Assembly (NCBI GenBank): GCA_945869465.1 | Contig: CAMBPB010000007.1 | Span: 1 to 64,000, forward strand | Direction: 5' to 3' | Length of the DNA stretch: 64,000 bases | DNA from: Prosthecobacter debontii | Lineage (GTDB): Bacteria; Verrucomicrobiota; Verrucomicrobiia; Verrucomicrobiales; Akkermansiaceae | Shown: piece by piece, positions 32,458 through 43,302 of the stretch | Numbering within the stretch: the stretch's first letter is position 1 | Layout: each line of letters begins with the position of its first letter | Position numbers and translations under genes: made by a program | The notes under the pieces: model-generated | What the model saw: the letters and a program-made list of their open reading frames with translations, nothing else | Told to the model about the DNA's origin: nothing | The model's database searches: none

Positions 32458-32726
32458 TGGCGCTATTGCTTCCCGATGCAAGCGTTCTGATCCATGCCCT
32501 GCTTGCGGATTCCGCGGAACAGGATTCCTGCCGTCTCGCTGCCGGCACCCGCCATTCCGGGATATTTTCTGATTTTGTCACCGCCCTGGGCCTGTGTGGC
32601 AATGATATCAACGATGTCTGGCTCGCGGCACTCGCCATCGAGCACCGTGCCACACTGGTCAGCACCGATCAAGGATTCGCCCGTTTTCCCTGCCTCAGCT
32701 GGATCAACCCGGAGAATCCCTTGTGA
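32457..32726 (+). CDS. VapC-like PIN toxin, apparently shortened internally
   Basis: N-terminal PIN strand LLPDASVLIHALLADSAEQ and C-terminal NDINDVWLAALAIEHRATLVSTDQGFARFPCLSWINP are present, but total length is only 89 aa. Confidence 0.7.
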   Translation: MALLLPDASVLIHALLADSAEQDSCRLAAGTRHSGIFSDFVTALGLCGNDINDVWLAALAIEHRATLVSTDQGFARFPCLSWINPENPL

Positions 32727-32922
32727 ACTTCCAGAACCGGCGGGATCGGGCCGGCCTCCCCGCGATACCACCGCCGCGACATGATTTCCCATCGCTGCTG
32801 CTGCCATGGGCAAACAGAACCAACCCGGACGCCCCGGCCGGCACTTCGAGTTCCCCATCGAGATTCCCGTCTCCGGTGGCAATGCTCACCAAGGGTTTTT
32901 GCAGGGGCATTTCGCTGGTCAT
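32704..32922 (-). pseudogene. N-terminal fragment of a dienelactone-hydrolase/alpha-beta hydrolase gene
   Basis: VSIATGDGNLDGELEVPAGASGLVLFAHGSSSD matches the usual N-terminus; the rest is absent. Confidence 0.5.
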
Positions 32923-33036
32923 TATAATAATTTCGTTAGATTGAACGTGATAGCCAGTCCCGCCTCGCCGGCCAGATCGCGGATGCCGTCCTCGCGACGG
33001 TGGCGGGCGGCCTCTCGTGAAATCGGTTGGTCCGCC

Positions 33037-33510
33037 TCAGGTTCCGGAGCCTCCGCCAGTCCTCGCCAGTCCCCCTGATGCCGCGCCCTGCAACGAGGCG
33101 ACGGCACTCAGGTGCGGGCGTCCCACCAGCCACAGGCGCTCCAATCGTTCGAGCGCCTCCTTGGTGTAGCGAGTCCATGGGACGACTCGCAAACGGACGT
33201 CGGGGATCGGCTTCCCGGTGATTTCACAGAAGGCATAACTCCCGTCGTGAATGCGCTGGATCGCCGCATTCACCTCGAACAAGGCATCCTCCTCATGGGC
33301 CAGAATTCCAAGTGCCAGATTGTGATCGAATTCGTCGGTGGCGCTGTCGGCGGTGACAATGCCGGGCGGTTCCAGCGGTGCGGAACTCGCCGCGGTGTGG
33401 GAGGCATGCTTTGCCAGCAATCTCTCACGCATCGCTTGAAGCTTTTGATAATGCCAAATCCATTGCGATGGCACATGCGAGGCGATTGAATTCGTATTCC
33501 TGGTTTTCAT
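33037..33510 (-). CDS. TraR/DksA family protein with degenerate zinc finger
   Basis: NAAIQRIHDGSYAFCEITGKPIPDVRLRVVPWTRYTKEALERLE; only one Cys where four are canonical. Confidence 0.7.
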   Translation of the reverse strand: MKTRNTNSIASHVPSQWIWHYQKLQAMRERLLAKHASHTAASSAPLEPPGIVTADSATDEFDHNLALGILAHEEDALFEVNAAIQRIHDGSYAFCEITGKPIPDVRLRVVPWTRYTKEALERLERLWLVGRPHLSAVASLQGAASGGLARTGGGSGT

Positions 33511-33808
33511 GATGATGATGGCATTCCTCTGGTCCAGTCTCCGCCTGCTGCGGCCGGGTGATCTTCATTCATCCGCTGCCGAAGGGGTGGAACTGGCTAT
33601 CAGTTGAGCTTGCCATCATCCGCTCGTTGGCAAGCGCTGTCTATTCGCAGCCTTGCAGTTCCAACCCTTGCATTTTCAACCTCCGGCACTAGGTAAATGC
33701 CCTTAGGTGATTGCAGTACGCCGTTGGCCGCCCGGCGGACCACTCGCTTCCCGGACAGGTGAATTCACTCCTCAAGCAGATGAGATAGGCGATGCGAAAA
33801 GCCAGCGG

Positions 33809-34645
33809 TCACGGGAGCAAGGGCAGCTCGCCAGCCGCGCGATCCGCGTCCGCAGCCACCCGTTCACGGGCGGTTTCCAGATAGTGGGAGTCCAGTTCGA
33901 TGCCGGTGAAGGAGGCGAGTTGCTGCCGGCGGGCGGCGATGGCGGAGGTGCCGATGCCAAGAAATGGGTCAAGCAGGCGTGTGGCGGTCCCCTTGCCGTG
34001 GAGCCGGATGCATTGTTCGGCCAGCGCGACGGGGAAGGTGGCGGGATGCGGGCGCTCCTTGTCACGCGAGTTGATCGTCTCGTAGGGGATGAACCAGTTG
34101 TTACCACGGCACCGGAGATCAGCCCCGCCGGTGTGGCCCCAGCGGGCGATGTTGGACTTGTGCACATAGGGCACCCCGGCGGCGCGGCGGTCGAGCTCGA
34201 CGGTGCCGGCTTTCGTCAGGTGAAAGACATACTCATGGCAATCGTTGACGTAGCGCTTCGAGTTGATCGGCTTGAAATGGCCGGCGCTGACCTGTTCTCC
34301 GGCGCGCGTTTCGATGGTGACCGATTTGATCCAGTGAAAGGTGTTTTGCAGCACGAACAACGGGTCGTTGCCATCGGTGAGCGCGAGGATCAACTGATGC
34401 GGCATGAGCGGATTCGCGGGTGCCGCACCGACGTTGAGGAAAAACGAGGCATCGTCCGCCATCACGCGTTTCACCTCGGTGGCCCAGGCCTTGCACCAAT
34501 TGAGGAATACCTCGCGCGGCGCGGTGTCCTTGAAACTCTTGTAGGCGATCCCGAGATTGTAGGGCGGCGAGGTGACGATGAGATCGAATGATGAGGCGTC
34601 GAGCGTCGGAAGGGTCGCGAGACAATCACCGTGAAGCAGGGTCAT
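33809..34645 (-). CDS. Site-specific DNA methyltransferase (DNA_methylase_N4/N6, orphan)
   Basis: FDLIVTSPPYNLGIAYKSFKD (catalytic motif) and C-terminal LLDPFLGIGTSAIAARRQQLASFTGIELD (SAM-binding). Confidence 0.88.
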   Translation of the reverse strand: MTLLHGDCLATLPTLDASSFDLIVTSPPYNLGIAYKSFKDTAPREVFLNWCKAWATEVKRVMADDASFFLNVGAAPANPLMPHQLILALTDGNDPLFVLQNTFHWIKSVTIETRAGEQVSAGHFKPINSKRYVNDCHEYVFHLTKAGTVELDRRAAGVPYVHKSNIARWGHTGGADLRCRGNNWFIPYETINSRDKERPHPATFPVALAEQCIRLHGKGTATRLLDPFLGIGTSAIAARRQQLASFTGIELDSHYLETARERVAADADRAAGELPLLP

Positions 34646-34805
34646 GGCTGGGGATATGCGCAGGGATCACGTGGCGTGTCAAATTCTGGAGAGGGGCGGT
34701 TTTGGCCCCCGCGATTTCCCGGAGCGAATCCTTCATCCACGGGAAGCACTGCCGGAAATTGTGTCTTGAACGCCACCCGGCGTGCAATCAGGGTGTTGCC
34801 AGTCC

Positions 34806-36572
34806 ATGGGAAAAACCGGAGCCGAACCTGAAATCATTTACGAGGGGATCCCCGCGTCTCCAGGCATTGCCATCGCTCCGCTGCACGTCGTCGCCCGCGG
34901 TTTTTCCGCACCCGAGGTCTATGAAATCGACGAGTGCGAGGTCGGGCGTGAGCAGGATCGTTTCCGGTTGGCCGTGGAGATCACCACACGGCAGTTGATC
35001 GAACTCCAAAGCCGGCTGGAGGATCTTTCGGGCGAAAACGAAAGCGGGATTTTCGAGGCGCACGTGATGATGATCGAGGACCGGGCGGTGGTCGAACGGG
35101 TGCTTGGGGCGATCGCCAGCCGCCTGCAAAATGCGGAATTCGCGTTCTACGCGGTGATGCAGAACTTCCTGGAGGCGATGCGCCGGATTCCCGACCCCTA
35201 CCTCCGCGAACGCACGGTGGACATCGAGGACGTCGCCCAGCGGGTGCTGCGGAATTTCTCACTCGACAGCGAGGCCCGCCACTTGGGTCCCGATGACCGG
35301 CACATTCTTGTGGCATACGATCTCGCGCCTTCGGACACCGCCTCGATGAACCGCAGGCACGTGCTGGGATTCGCCACCGAGCAAGGCAGCGTGAATTCCC
35401 ACACCGCCATTCTGGCGCGGGCCTTCGGCGTGCCCGCCGTGGTCGGACTCGAGGGTGCCGTCATTGACGTGATGGCGCTCGCTCCCGCGATTCTGGACGG
35501 CTACACGGGAAAACTCATCCTCCATCCCGCGCCCGACACGCTCGAGCGCTATCGCAAACTCAGCGATGCCAAGGCGATTGTCCGCAGTTCCCTCGATGCG
35601 AAGCGGGGAGCGGCCACCGAGACCATCGATGGCAGGGCGATCACGGTTTCCGCGAACATCGAGATCGTCGATGAACTGCCGCTGGTGAAACGCAGCGGCG
35701 CCAAGGGCATCGGGCTCTATCGGACCGAGTTCCTGCTGCTCAACGGTGAGGAGATGCCCGACGAAAAACAACAGGTTGAAATCTATTCGAAGGTGGCCCG
35801 CGCGATGGCACCCCATCTGGTGATCATCCGGACGCTGGATGCCGGCGGCGACAAGATCCCGGTGGAGCCACTAACCGATCCCGAGCCCAACCCGTTTCTC
35901 GGCTGGCGCGGAGTGCGCGTCTCACTGGCGCGTCCGGCGATGTTCCGCGAACAAATCCGGGCGATCCTGCGGGCCAGTGCCTGCGGCAAGGTTGCGGTGA
36001 TGTTTCCCATGATCTCGGGTCTGTCCGAGGTCTGGCGCTGCAAGGAAATGGTGCGCCGCTGCATGGACGAGCTAACCAAAGAGGGGATTCCCTTCGACCC
36101 GGATCTTCCCGTCGGCATCATGATCGAGGTGCCTGCCGCCGCCCTCTGCGCCGATATGCTCGCGCCCGAGGTCGATTTTTTCTCGATCGGCACCAACGAT
36201 CTCATCCAATACACCGTCGCCGTGGACCGCGTGAACCCGCACGTCGCGGATCTTTACCGGCCGACCCACCCGGCGGTCATCCGCCTGATCAAGCGCACCA
36301 TCGACGCCGCGAACGACAACGGCATCTGGACTGGAATCTGCGGGGAAATGGCCAGTGACATCCGCCTCACCCCGTTGCTCATCGGCCTTGGCGTCGAGGA
36401 ATTGTCTGTCGGTCCCCAACAAGTGGCGAGTGTCGGGCAGGCGATCCGTTCGCTGAGCTACGCCGAGTGCGCCGCGGTGGCCGACGAAGCCCTGCGCCAC
36501 ACCCGCAGCCAGGGGATTCTGGATCTTTCCATGGTCCTCGCCCGCAAACATTACGGTGAGTTGCTGGATTGA
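34806..36572 (+). CDS. ptsI: Phosphoenolpyruvate-protein phosphotransferase (enzyme I)
   Basis: GIPASPGIAIAPL, TEQGSVNSHTAILARAFGVPAVVG, GIGLYRTEFL, FFSIGTNDLIQYTVAVDR. Confidence 0.94.
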   Translation: MGKTGAEPEIIYEGIPASPGIAIAPLHVVARGFSAPEVYEIDECEVGREQDRFRLAVEITTRQLIELQSRLEDLSGENESGIFEAHVMMIEDRAVVERVLGAIASRLQNAEFAFYAVMQNFLEAMRRIPDPYLRERTVDIEDVAQRVLRNFSLDSEARHLGPDDRHILVAYDLAPSDTASMNRRHVLGFATEQGSVNSHTAILARAFGVPAVVGLEGAVIDVMALAPAILDGYTGKLILHPAPDTLERYRKLSDAKAIVRSSLDAKRGAATETIDGRAITVSANIEIVDELPLVKRSGAKGIGLYRTEFLLLNGEEMPDEKQQVEIYSKVARAMAPHLVIIRTLDAGGDKIPVEPLTDPEPNPFLGWRGVRVSLARPAMFREQIRAILRASACGKVAVMFPMISGLSEVWRCKEMVRRCMDELTKEGIPFDPDLPVGIMIEVPAAALCADMLAPEVDFFSIGTNDLIQYTVAVDRVNPHVADLYRPTHPAVIRLIKRTIDAANDNGIWTGICGEMASDIRLTPLLIGLGVEELSVGPQQVASVGQAIRSLSYAECAAVADEALRHTRSQGILDLSMVLARKHYGELLD

Positions 36573-36841
36573 CCGGGAAGGAGCGAAACCCATGTCGCCA
36601 CTCCCTGAAATCAATTGACTTCCATCCGACTGTTTCACCCATGACCCGGCCATCTGGAACGGACTCAGGAGCTGATGATGAAATACAACCGCATGGATGC
36701 CGCAGACGCATCGCTGGTCGTGTTGTCCGAATCCATCGCCGTGTGAAAATCATCACTACCGATCATCGTGACTTCTCCCAGCTTTGGTGCCGGCACCGTG
36801 GCACCAGCGTCGTAAGCGTCCCCGGACCTTGGCGGCACGTT

Positions 36842-37618
36842 TCAAAACCGCAACGAGAGTCCGATCACGGGACCATGGGCGACGGTATCGACGAGGAAAC
36901 CGCCATCGGTGTAATCCACGCCAAGTCCACGGTAGCCGACAAGGGCGGAGACCGAGTCGGTGAAACGGTAGCCAATGGCGGCGTTGACCTGCCAGATCAG
37001 ATCCGAACTCACACCAAAGCCGCCGATGTCGCCGCCGCCATGGAGAAACCAGCGGTCGTTGATTACCCAGACTCCGTGCAGGCCGATGACGGGATCGATC
37101 CATGATTTGCTACCATCCACCGCAAGCGTTGGGGCAGCGCCAGATAAGACAATCTCCGTGGATAGATAACTGTAACGTGCGCCGACAAACGCGGTGAGAG
37201 TGGCGTTGTCGTCCTTGACGATCTGATAACCGGCATGGACTCGGCCGAAAAACTGGTCGAAATCCACCGTTGCTTTCGTGTATAATCCGAAGGGCGCTGG
37301 CAGGTCGGCACTGGAGGAAAATGCGCCGTAGATGCCATCGAAGCCGAACACCCAGCGGTCGATGCCGCCCTCGGCGGCGAGCATAAAGGCGAGTTCGAGA
37401 TCCTCCAAGGTGTCTTGGAACGAGATGTCCACGGGCGCCACGCGCCCGGCCACGCCCATGTCGCCATCGGTGGCGGTGACCCATCCGTAGGGCGTGATCG
37501 TGAGCCACCAGTCGGATGAGGTTTGCGTTGGCTGGATGTCGATATTTTCGGGCGACGAGGTGCCTGCAAACGATGAGGCCGAAGCGAGGGCGAGGATCAG
37601 TGCGAGTTTGGTTTTCAT
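36842..37618 (-). CDS. Outer-membrane beta-barrel protein
   Basis: MKTKLALILALASASSFAG signal; alternating aromatic/hydrophobic strands; C-terminal GLSLRF. Confidence 0.7.
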   Translation of the reverse strand: MKTKLALILALASASSFAGTSSPENIDIQPTQTSSDWWLTITPYGWVTATDGDMGVAGRVAPVDISFQDTLEDLELAFMLAAEGGIDRWVFGFDGIYGAFSSSADLPAPFGLYTKATVDFDQFFGRVHAGYQIVKDDNATLTAFVGARYSYLSTEIVLSGAAPTLAVDGSKSWIDPVIGLHGVWVINDRWFLHGGGDIGGFGVSSDLIWQVNAAIGYRFTDSVSALVGYRGLGVDYTDGGFLVDTVAHGPVIGLSLRF

Positions 37619-37644
37619 GATGGATTGATGGGTTGTGGCGTGGA

Positions 37645-38424
37645 TTATTGCGGGAACAGGAAAGTGATGCCGAAGCGCAGTCCCCACTCGGGTCCGCCGT
37701 CGGGCGTTTCGAGGTAGTAGCGTGCGCCGGCGAAGATCTGCACCGGTTGGTCGCCGATTTTCAAGAGCTGGCTGACAACGAAATTGACCGGCACGTTGGA
37801 TTGTTCGTTCGTCCAATCATAGGTCATTTCGGTATTGAGAGTGAACGTGGTTTTGGTGGGGGTGATGTAGGAGACGAATGGCTGAAAAAACGTGGCGTTC
37901 ACATCATCGCGGCCATCGTCACCGGCGAAACTCCAAAGATGGTTGGCGAGGGCGCCGAAGGTCCACGGGCCGTTTTGTTTCAGCACCACCGCCGTGGGCC
38001 CCGCACCCCACTTTTTAGAGCCTAACAGAGAGTCGGTGGCGGTGGGGATAAGAAACGCAGGACCGATGCCCCAGATCGGAGAACTGGATTTCGGCGAGAA
38101 GAAAAAGCTTTGAACGGTGTCGCCGAGGCCGAATTCATCGAGGGAGTTGCCAGTAACAGCGAGGCCTTCCTGATCGATGATCGGCAGGATGGTGCGGGAG
38201 ATGACATTCCATTCGTCGTTGATGCCGAAGGGGATGACCGGCTGGATGTTGGTGGTCCATCTCGTGCCGTCGCCGGGGCCGATGCCGAATTCATAGTTGC
38301 TCTGGATGGGAGCACTGATCAGGTCGGAGATCGGGTTGGCGAGCTTTTTGGCGAGGTCGGTGTCTTGCGCATGAAGCGCGGATGCGGAAAGGAAGAAGAG
38401 AAGAATAGGTGATGGGTTTTTCAT
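37645..38424 (-). CDS. Outer-membrane transporter-like beta-barrel protein
   Basis: Signal peptide; LANPISDLISAPIQSNYEFGIGPGDGTRWTTNIQPVIPFGI. Confidence 0.7.
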   Translation of the reverse strand: MKNPSPILLFFLSASALHAQDTDLAKKLANPISDLISAPIQSNYEFGIGPGDGTRWTTNIQPVIPFGINDEWNVISRTILPIIDQEGLAVTGNSLDEFGLGDTVQSFFFSPKSSSPIWGIGPAFLIPTATDSLLGSKKWGAGPTAVVLKQNGPWTFGALANHLWSFAGDDGRDDVNATFFQPFVSYITPTKTTFTLNTEMTYDWTNEQSNVPVNFVVSQLLKIGDQPVQIFAGARYYLETPDGGPEWGLRFGITFLFPQ

Positions 38425-38501
38425 GGTGGATTGTTTTTTATTACCGACTCGTCAAAAGGAGTCATCGAATGTGGCGGGGCGGCATCATCCGGTGGAAGAT
38501 T

Positions 38502-38531
38502 CGCGGGCCGCACCTTGCGGTGCGGCCCGCG
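38502..38531 (-). terminator. Hairpin downstream of the aquaporin gene
   Basis: CGCGGGCCGCAC-CTTGCG-GTGCGGCCCGCG, perfect 12-bp stem. Confidence 0.65.
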
Positions 38532-38557
38532 TGTTTCACCGCCGATAGCGGGCAGGA

Positions 38558-39289
38558 TCAGGATTCCTGCTCCGCTGCATTACCCGCCATGATCGGATAG
38601 ACCACACCGGCGAGAATCGCGCCGAGGATCGGAGCGAGCCAGAACAGCCAGAGCTGGTGGATGGCCCAGCCACCGGCGAAGATCGCGGGACCGGTGCTGC
38701 GGGCGGGATTGACGGATAGATTGGTGACCGGAATACCGATGAGGTGGATCAGCGTCAGCCCGAGACCGATGGCGAGCGGCGCGAAGCCCTGCGGAGCCCG
38801 TTTGTCGGTGGCACCTAGAATAATCATTAGAAAGAAGAACGTGAGAACCACTTCCGCGATTAAGGCGGCCATCATCGTGTAGCCGCCGGGAGAGTGCTCG
38901 CCGAAACCGTTGGACGCGAAACCGCCGGCGGTGGAGAATTCTGCCTTGCCGCTGGCAATCAGATAGAGCACACCCGCACCGGCGATGCCGCCGACGACCT
39001 GTGCGACGATGTAGGGAAGCATCTCGGACTTTGAATGACGGCCAGCGACGACCAATCCCACGGTGACGGCCGGATTGAGATGGCAGCCGGAGATGTGGCC
39101 GATGGCGTAAGCCATGGTCATCACCGTGAGACCGAAGGCGAGCGAGACGCCGACGAAGCCAATGCCGAGGTTCACCGGAGTGTCATGGCCGGCCATGTAG
39201 ATGGCTGCGAGGACCGCGCTGCCGCAGCCGCCGAAGACGAGCCAGAAGGTGCCGAAAAATTCGGCGATGAGTTTGTTTTTAAGTGTCAT
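38558..39289 (-). CDS. aqpZ: Aquaporin Z
   Basis: [46 protein letters not shown]. Confidence 0.95.
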   Translation of the reverse strand: MTLKNKLIAEFFGTFWLVFGGCGSAVLAAIYMAGHDTPVNLGIGFVGVSLAFGLTVMTMAYAIGHISGCHLNPAVTVGLVVAGRHSKSEMLPYIVAQVVGGIAGAGVLYLIASGKAEFSTAGGFASNGFGEHSPGGYTMMAALIAEVVLTFFFLMIILGATDKRAPQGFAPLAIGLGLTLIHLIGIPVTNLSVNPARSTGPAIFAGGWAIHQLWLFWLAPILGAILAGVVYPIMAGNAAEQES

Positions 39290-39324
39290 GGTATAGATAG
39301 GTGTTGGGTTAGGGGAGAAATATT

Positions 39325-39352
39325 GCGGGCCGTCCATCTCTGGAAGGCCCGC
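39325..39352 (-). terminator. Hairpin downstream of the sulfatase gene
   Basis: GCGGGCCGTCC-ATCTCT-GGAAGGCCCGC, one mismatch. Confidence 0.6.
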
Positions 39353-39377
39353 GCGTTTCATAGCCAAAACGGTCGGC

Positions 39378-40964
<1,587 letters not shown>

Positions 40965-41394
40965 GGGATTGAGTGTGGCGTTCAGGGAGAGGAAAGGCTG
41001 GCGAGGCGAGCGCGAGTGATGTGATGCGGCCTGGATGTGGCGGCGAACCGCTTCGATCAGTTGGACGGAGGGAAACGGCTTGGTGAGGTAACAGGCTCCG
41101 ATACTTTGCGCCCGCTTCCGGAACACGGGCCGGTCGTGCGCTGTGATGAAAATGACCGGAAAATGGCCGCCAACGGTGGCCAGATGGGCATGGAGATCCA
41201 GACCAAACATGCCGGGAAGTTCGATCTCGAGGACAAGGCCACCGGCATCCGTCAGCGCAACGGATTCCAACGCGATTTCCGCGCTGGCAAACATGCGCGC
41301 CTCCAAAACCGACGGCCGTCAGCAGGTGCGTGATCGCCTGCCCTATGCCCGGGTGGTCATCGAGAATAATGATATGGGCACGGCGGGCGAGCAT
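40965..41394 (-). pseudogene. Response-regulator receiver domain, frameshifted, open into the sulfatase
   Basis: MLARRAHIIILDDHPGIGQAITHLLTAVGF in one frame and EARMFASAEIALES...LVLEIELPGMFGLDL...PVIFITAHDRPVFRKRAQSIGACYLTKPF in another; the frames join at about 41305. Confidence 0.75.
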
Positions 41395-41482
41395 CCGGGA
41401 AGCATGGGCAATCCGGCGGGTTTATGAAATGGTCTCTTGGGGCGGATTTTCTGCCCTTAGGTGAGGTGTTCAAGAGAGCGCT

Positions 41483-42142
41483 TCATCCGTCGTGACAGGA
41501 AGCGGGGCGGTGCATTTCCGCAGCCATGCCAACGAGTTCAGGAAGAGATGAGGCCGCCATCTTGAGCATCACTCGGGAACGGTGGGCCTTGACCGTGCGC
41601 TCCGCGCAGCCGAGATCCGCGGCGATTTGTTTGTTCGGATGGCCTGCGGTCACGCGTTGGAAAACCTCCCGTTGGGCGGCAGTGAGCGAGGCTTCGCGGC
41701 GTGCGAGTTCCCGGTGTCGCGTGCCCGCCTGCCACGAGATTTTCTCGTTTTCCATCGCGGCGGTCACGGTTTTTAACAAGTCCTCGCTCCGCACCGGCTT
41801 GGTTAGGAAATCAAAGGCGCCGTTCTTGACCGCTTGCACGCTCATCGGGATGTCACCGCGGCCGGTGAGGAAGATCACGGGCAGCGTTTCCCCTTGCCGG
41901 ACGAGCGCCTGGTGGAGTTCTAGTCCGGTGGGTCCGCCGGGCATCCACACATCGAGCAGCAGGCAGCCGCGCAACGGGCCGTTGCGGTCCATTAGGAAAT
42001 CGGCGGCGGACGCGTAAGCTCTGACCTCGTGGCCGGCCGCCTGCAACAGGCGGGTAAGGGAGGTGCGCAACGACTGGTGGTCGTCCACCAGATAGACGGC
42101 GGGCGTTCCGGCACCCGGCGGGTTTTGCAATTCACGACTCAT
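41483..42142 (-). CDS. FixJ/LuxR-type response regulator
   Basis: VYLVDDHQSLRTSLTRLL, LLLDVWMPG, FLTKPV; LTAAQREVFQRVTAGHPNKQIAADLGCAERTVKAHRSRVMLKM. Confidence 0.9.
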   Translation of the reverse strand: MSRELQNPPGAGTPAVYLVDDHQSLRTSLTRLLQAAGHEVRAYASAADFLMDRNGPLRGCLLLDVWMPGGPTGLELHQALVRQGETLPVIFLTGRGDIPMSVQAVKNGAFDFLTKPVRSEDLLKTVTAAMENEKISWQAGTRHRELARREASLTAAQREVFQRVTAGHPNKQIAADLGCAERTVKAHRSRVMLKMAASSLPELVGMAAEMHRPASCHDG

Positions 42143-42810
42143 GGCATGGGGGGGATCAAATGAAACCGGGCGCCGCCATCCTCGGTGTTCTCCACGCGCA
42201 GATGACCTCAGTCATCTTCAGCGATCGAGCGCGAAAACGCAAGCCCGTGCCCCATCCCGCCGGTTTTGGTCGTGAAGAAATTCTCGAAAACCTTGGGAAG
42301 GAGATTCGGCGGGATGCCGGGTCCGGAGTCTCTGACAGAGATATCCACCCAGGCGTCTGTCGTCACATCCACCGCAGGGTGGATCGTCCTCCCTGCATTT
42401 GCCGGTTGCAAGGCATTCGAGAAACCAATCGCTCGACGAACTCTCGAATTCAAAACCCGCTTCCAAGTGAGTGCTGCCGATCGCTTCGTCCCCGGAAACA
42501 TGGGTCGTGCGTTCCCATGCCGGGTTGACGTCGAGAACGCGGCTGTCCGACTGGCGGACGATGCTGATCGACACCGGACTGCCCTCGAACACGCCGGTGA
42601 ATCGTGATTCCGAATGGAGAGGTTCCTTTTCCGCGATTCGCTGGCGAGCGCGGGCGGCGAAGAGGCCGATGATGAGAGCCGACTGGAGGACCAAGGCTAC
42701 GCTGCCGATGTAGGTGTCATACACGCAGACCACCGGCACGCCGAGGAAGAGCGAATCGCGCCGCTTCATCAGGAAATCCAGCGCCTGCGGGCCGATGGAG
42801 ATGCAGACCG
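42139..42810 (-). pseudogene. Collapsed sensor histidine kinase
   Basis: Collinear pieces: ISIGPQALDFLMKRRDSLFLGVPVV; GSVALVLQSALIIGLFAARARQR; PAS-like VFEGSPVSISIVRQSDSRVLDVNPAWE; then, frameshifted, VDISVRDSGPGIPPNLLPKVFENFFTTKTGGMGHGLAFSRSIAEDD followed by a stop and GHLRVENTEDGGARFHL. The HisKA region is missing. Confidence 0.8.
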
Positions 42811-43065
42811 CAGGTGGCTGGCTGTGGTGGCGGGCACTTAGTAGAGTTTCCGTACGCCCGGCTTCTCAAATCCCCTATGAGGAACGATGGATTTGACGGA
42901 TTCACAGGATTTTCCAAATCAGATATCTTGCGATTGAGTTTACCGCCAACGTCCATGTTTTTCAATACCTGCAGAATCGACGATCGCCCTCATGGGATTT
43001 GGATGCCCGGGCAGGTGGCGTCATGCGATTCAGCCTGGTTGAGCGGCCCCCCCCGGAAAAAGTCT

Positions 43066-43131
43066 GAACCGGGATAAGTTGGCACCGGTTCAGGAACTCT
43101 GCGCTTGCGGCGGCATCCCCGCCGCAAGCGC
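43066..43131 (+). promoter_or_regulatory. Two consecutive hairpins upstream of glgA
   Basis: GAACCGG-N12-CCGGTTC (43066-43091, with its loop) and GCGCTTGCGGCGG-CATCC-CCGCCGCAAGCGC (43101-43131, perfect 13-bp stem). Confidence 0.55.
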
Positions 43132-43302
43132 AATCCGGAAGGGTTCCTCCCGGTCCACTCTATTCGAAGGCCGGAGCCATCGATTCGAACCCATGCCAGC
43201 AAGCCCCCCATGTCCGCAGGATCACCGCCGTTCGGTCCCGCTAGGGATTCGGAAATCCGGGGACAGCTCTTCCGCCGGGAAACTTCCAACAGACCAAGCC
43301 GG

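Noticed and set aside
43180-43215. Possible tRNA on the minus strand (gattcgaaccc resembles a T-loop complement)
   Set aside because: Flanking bases do not form a T stem and no acceptor or anticodon arms are visible.
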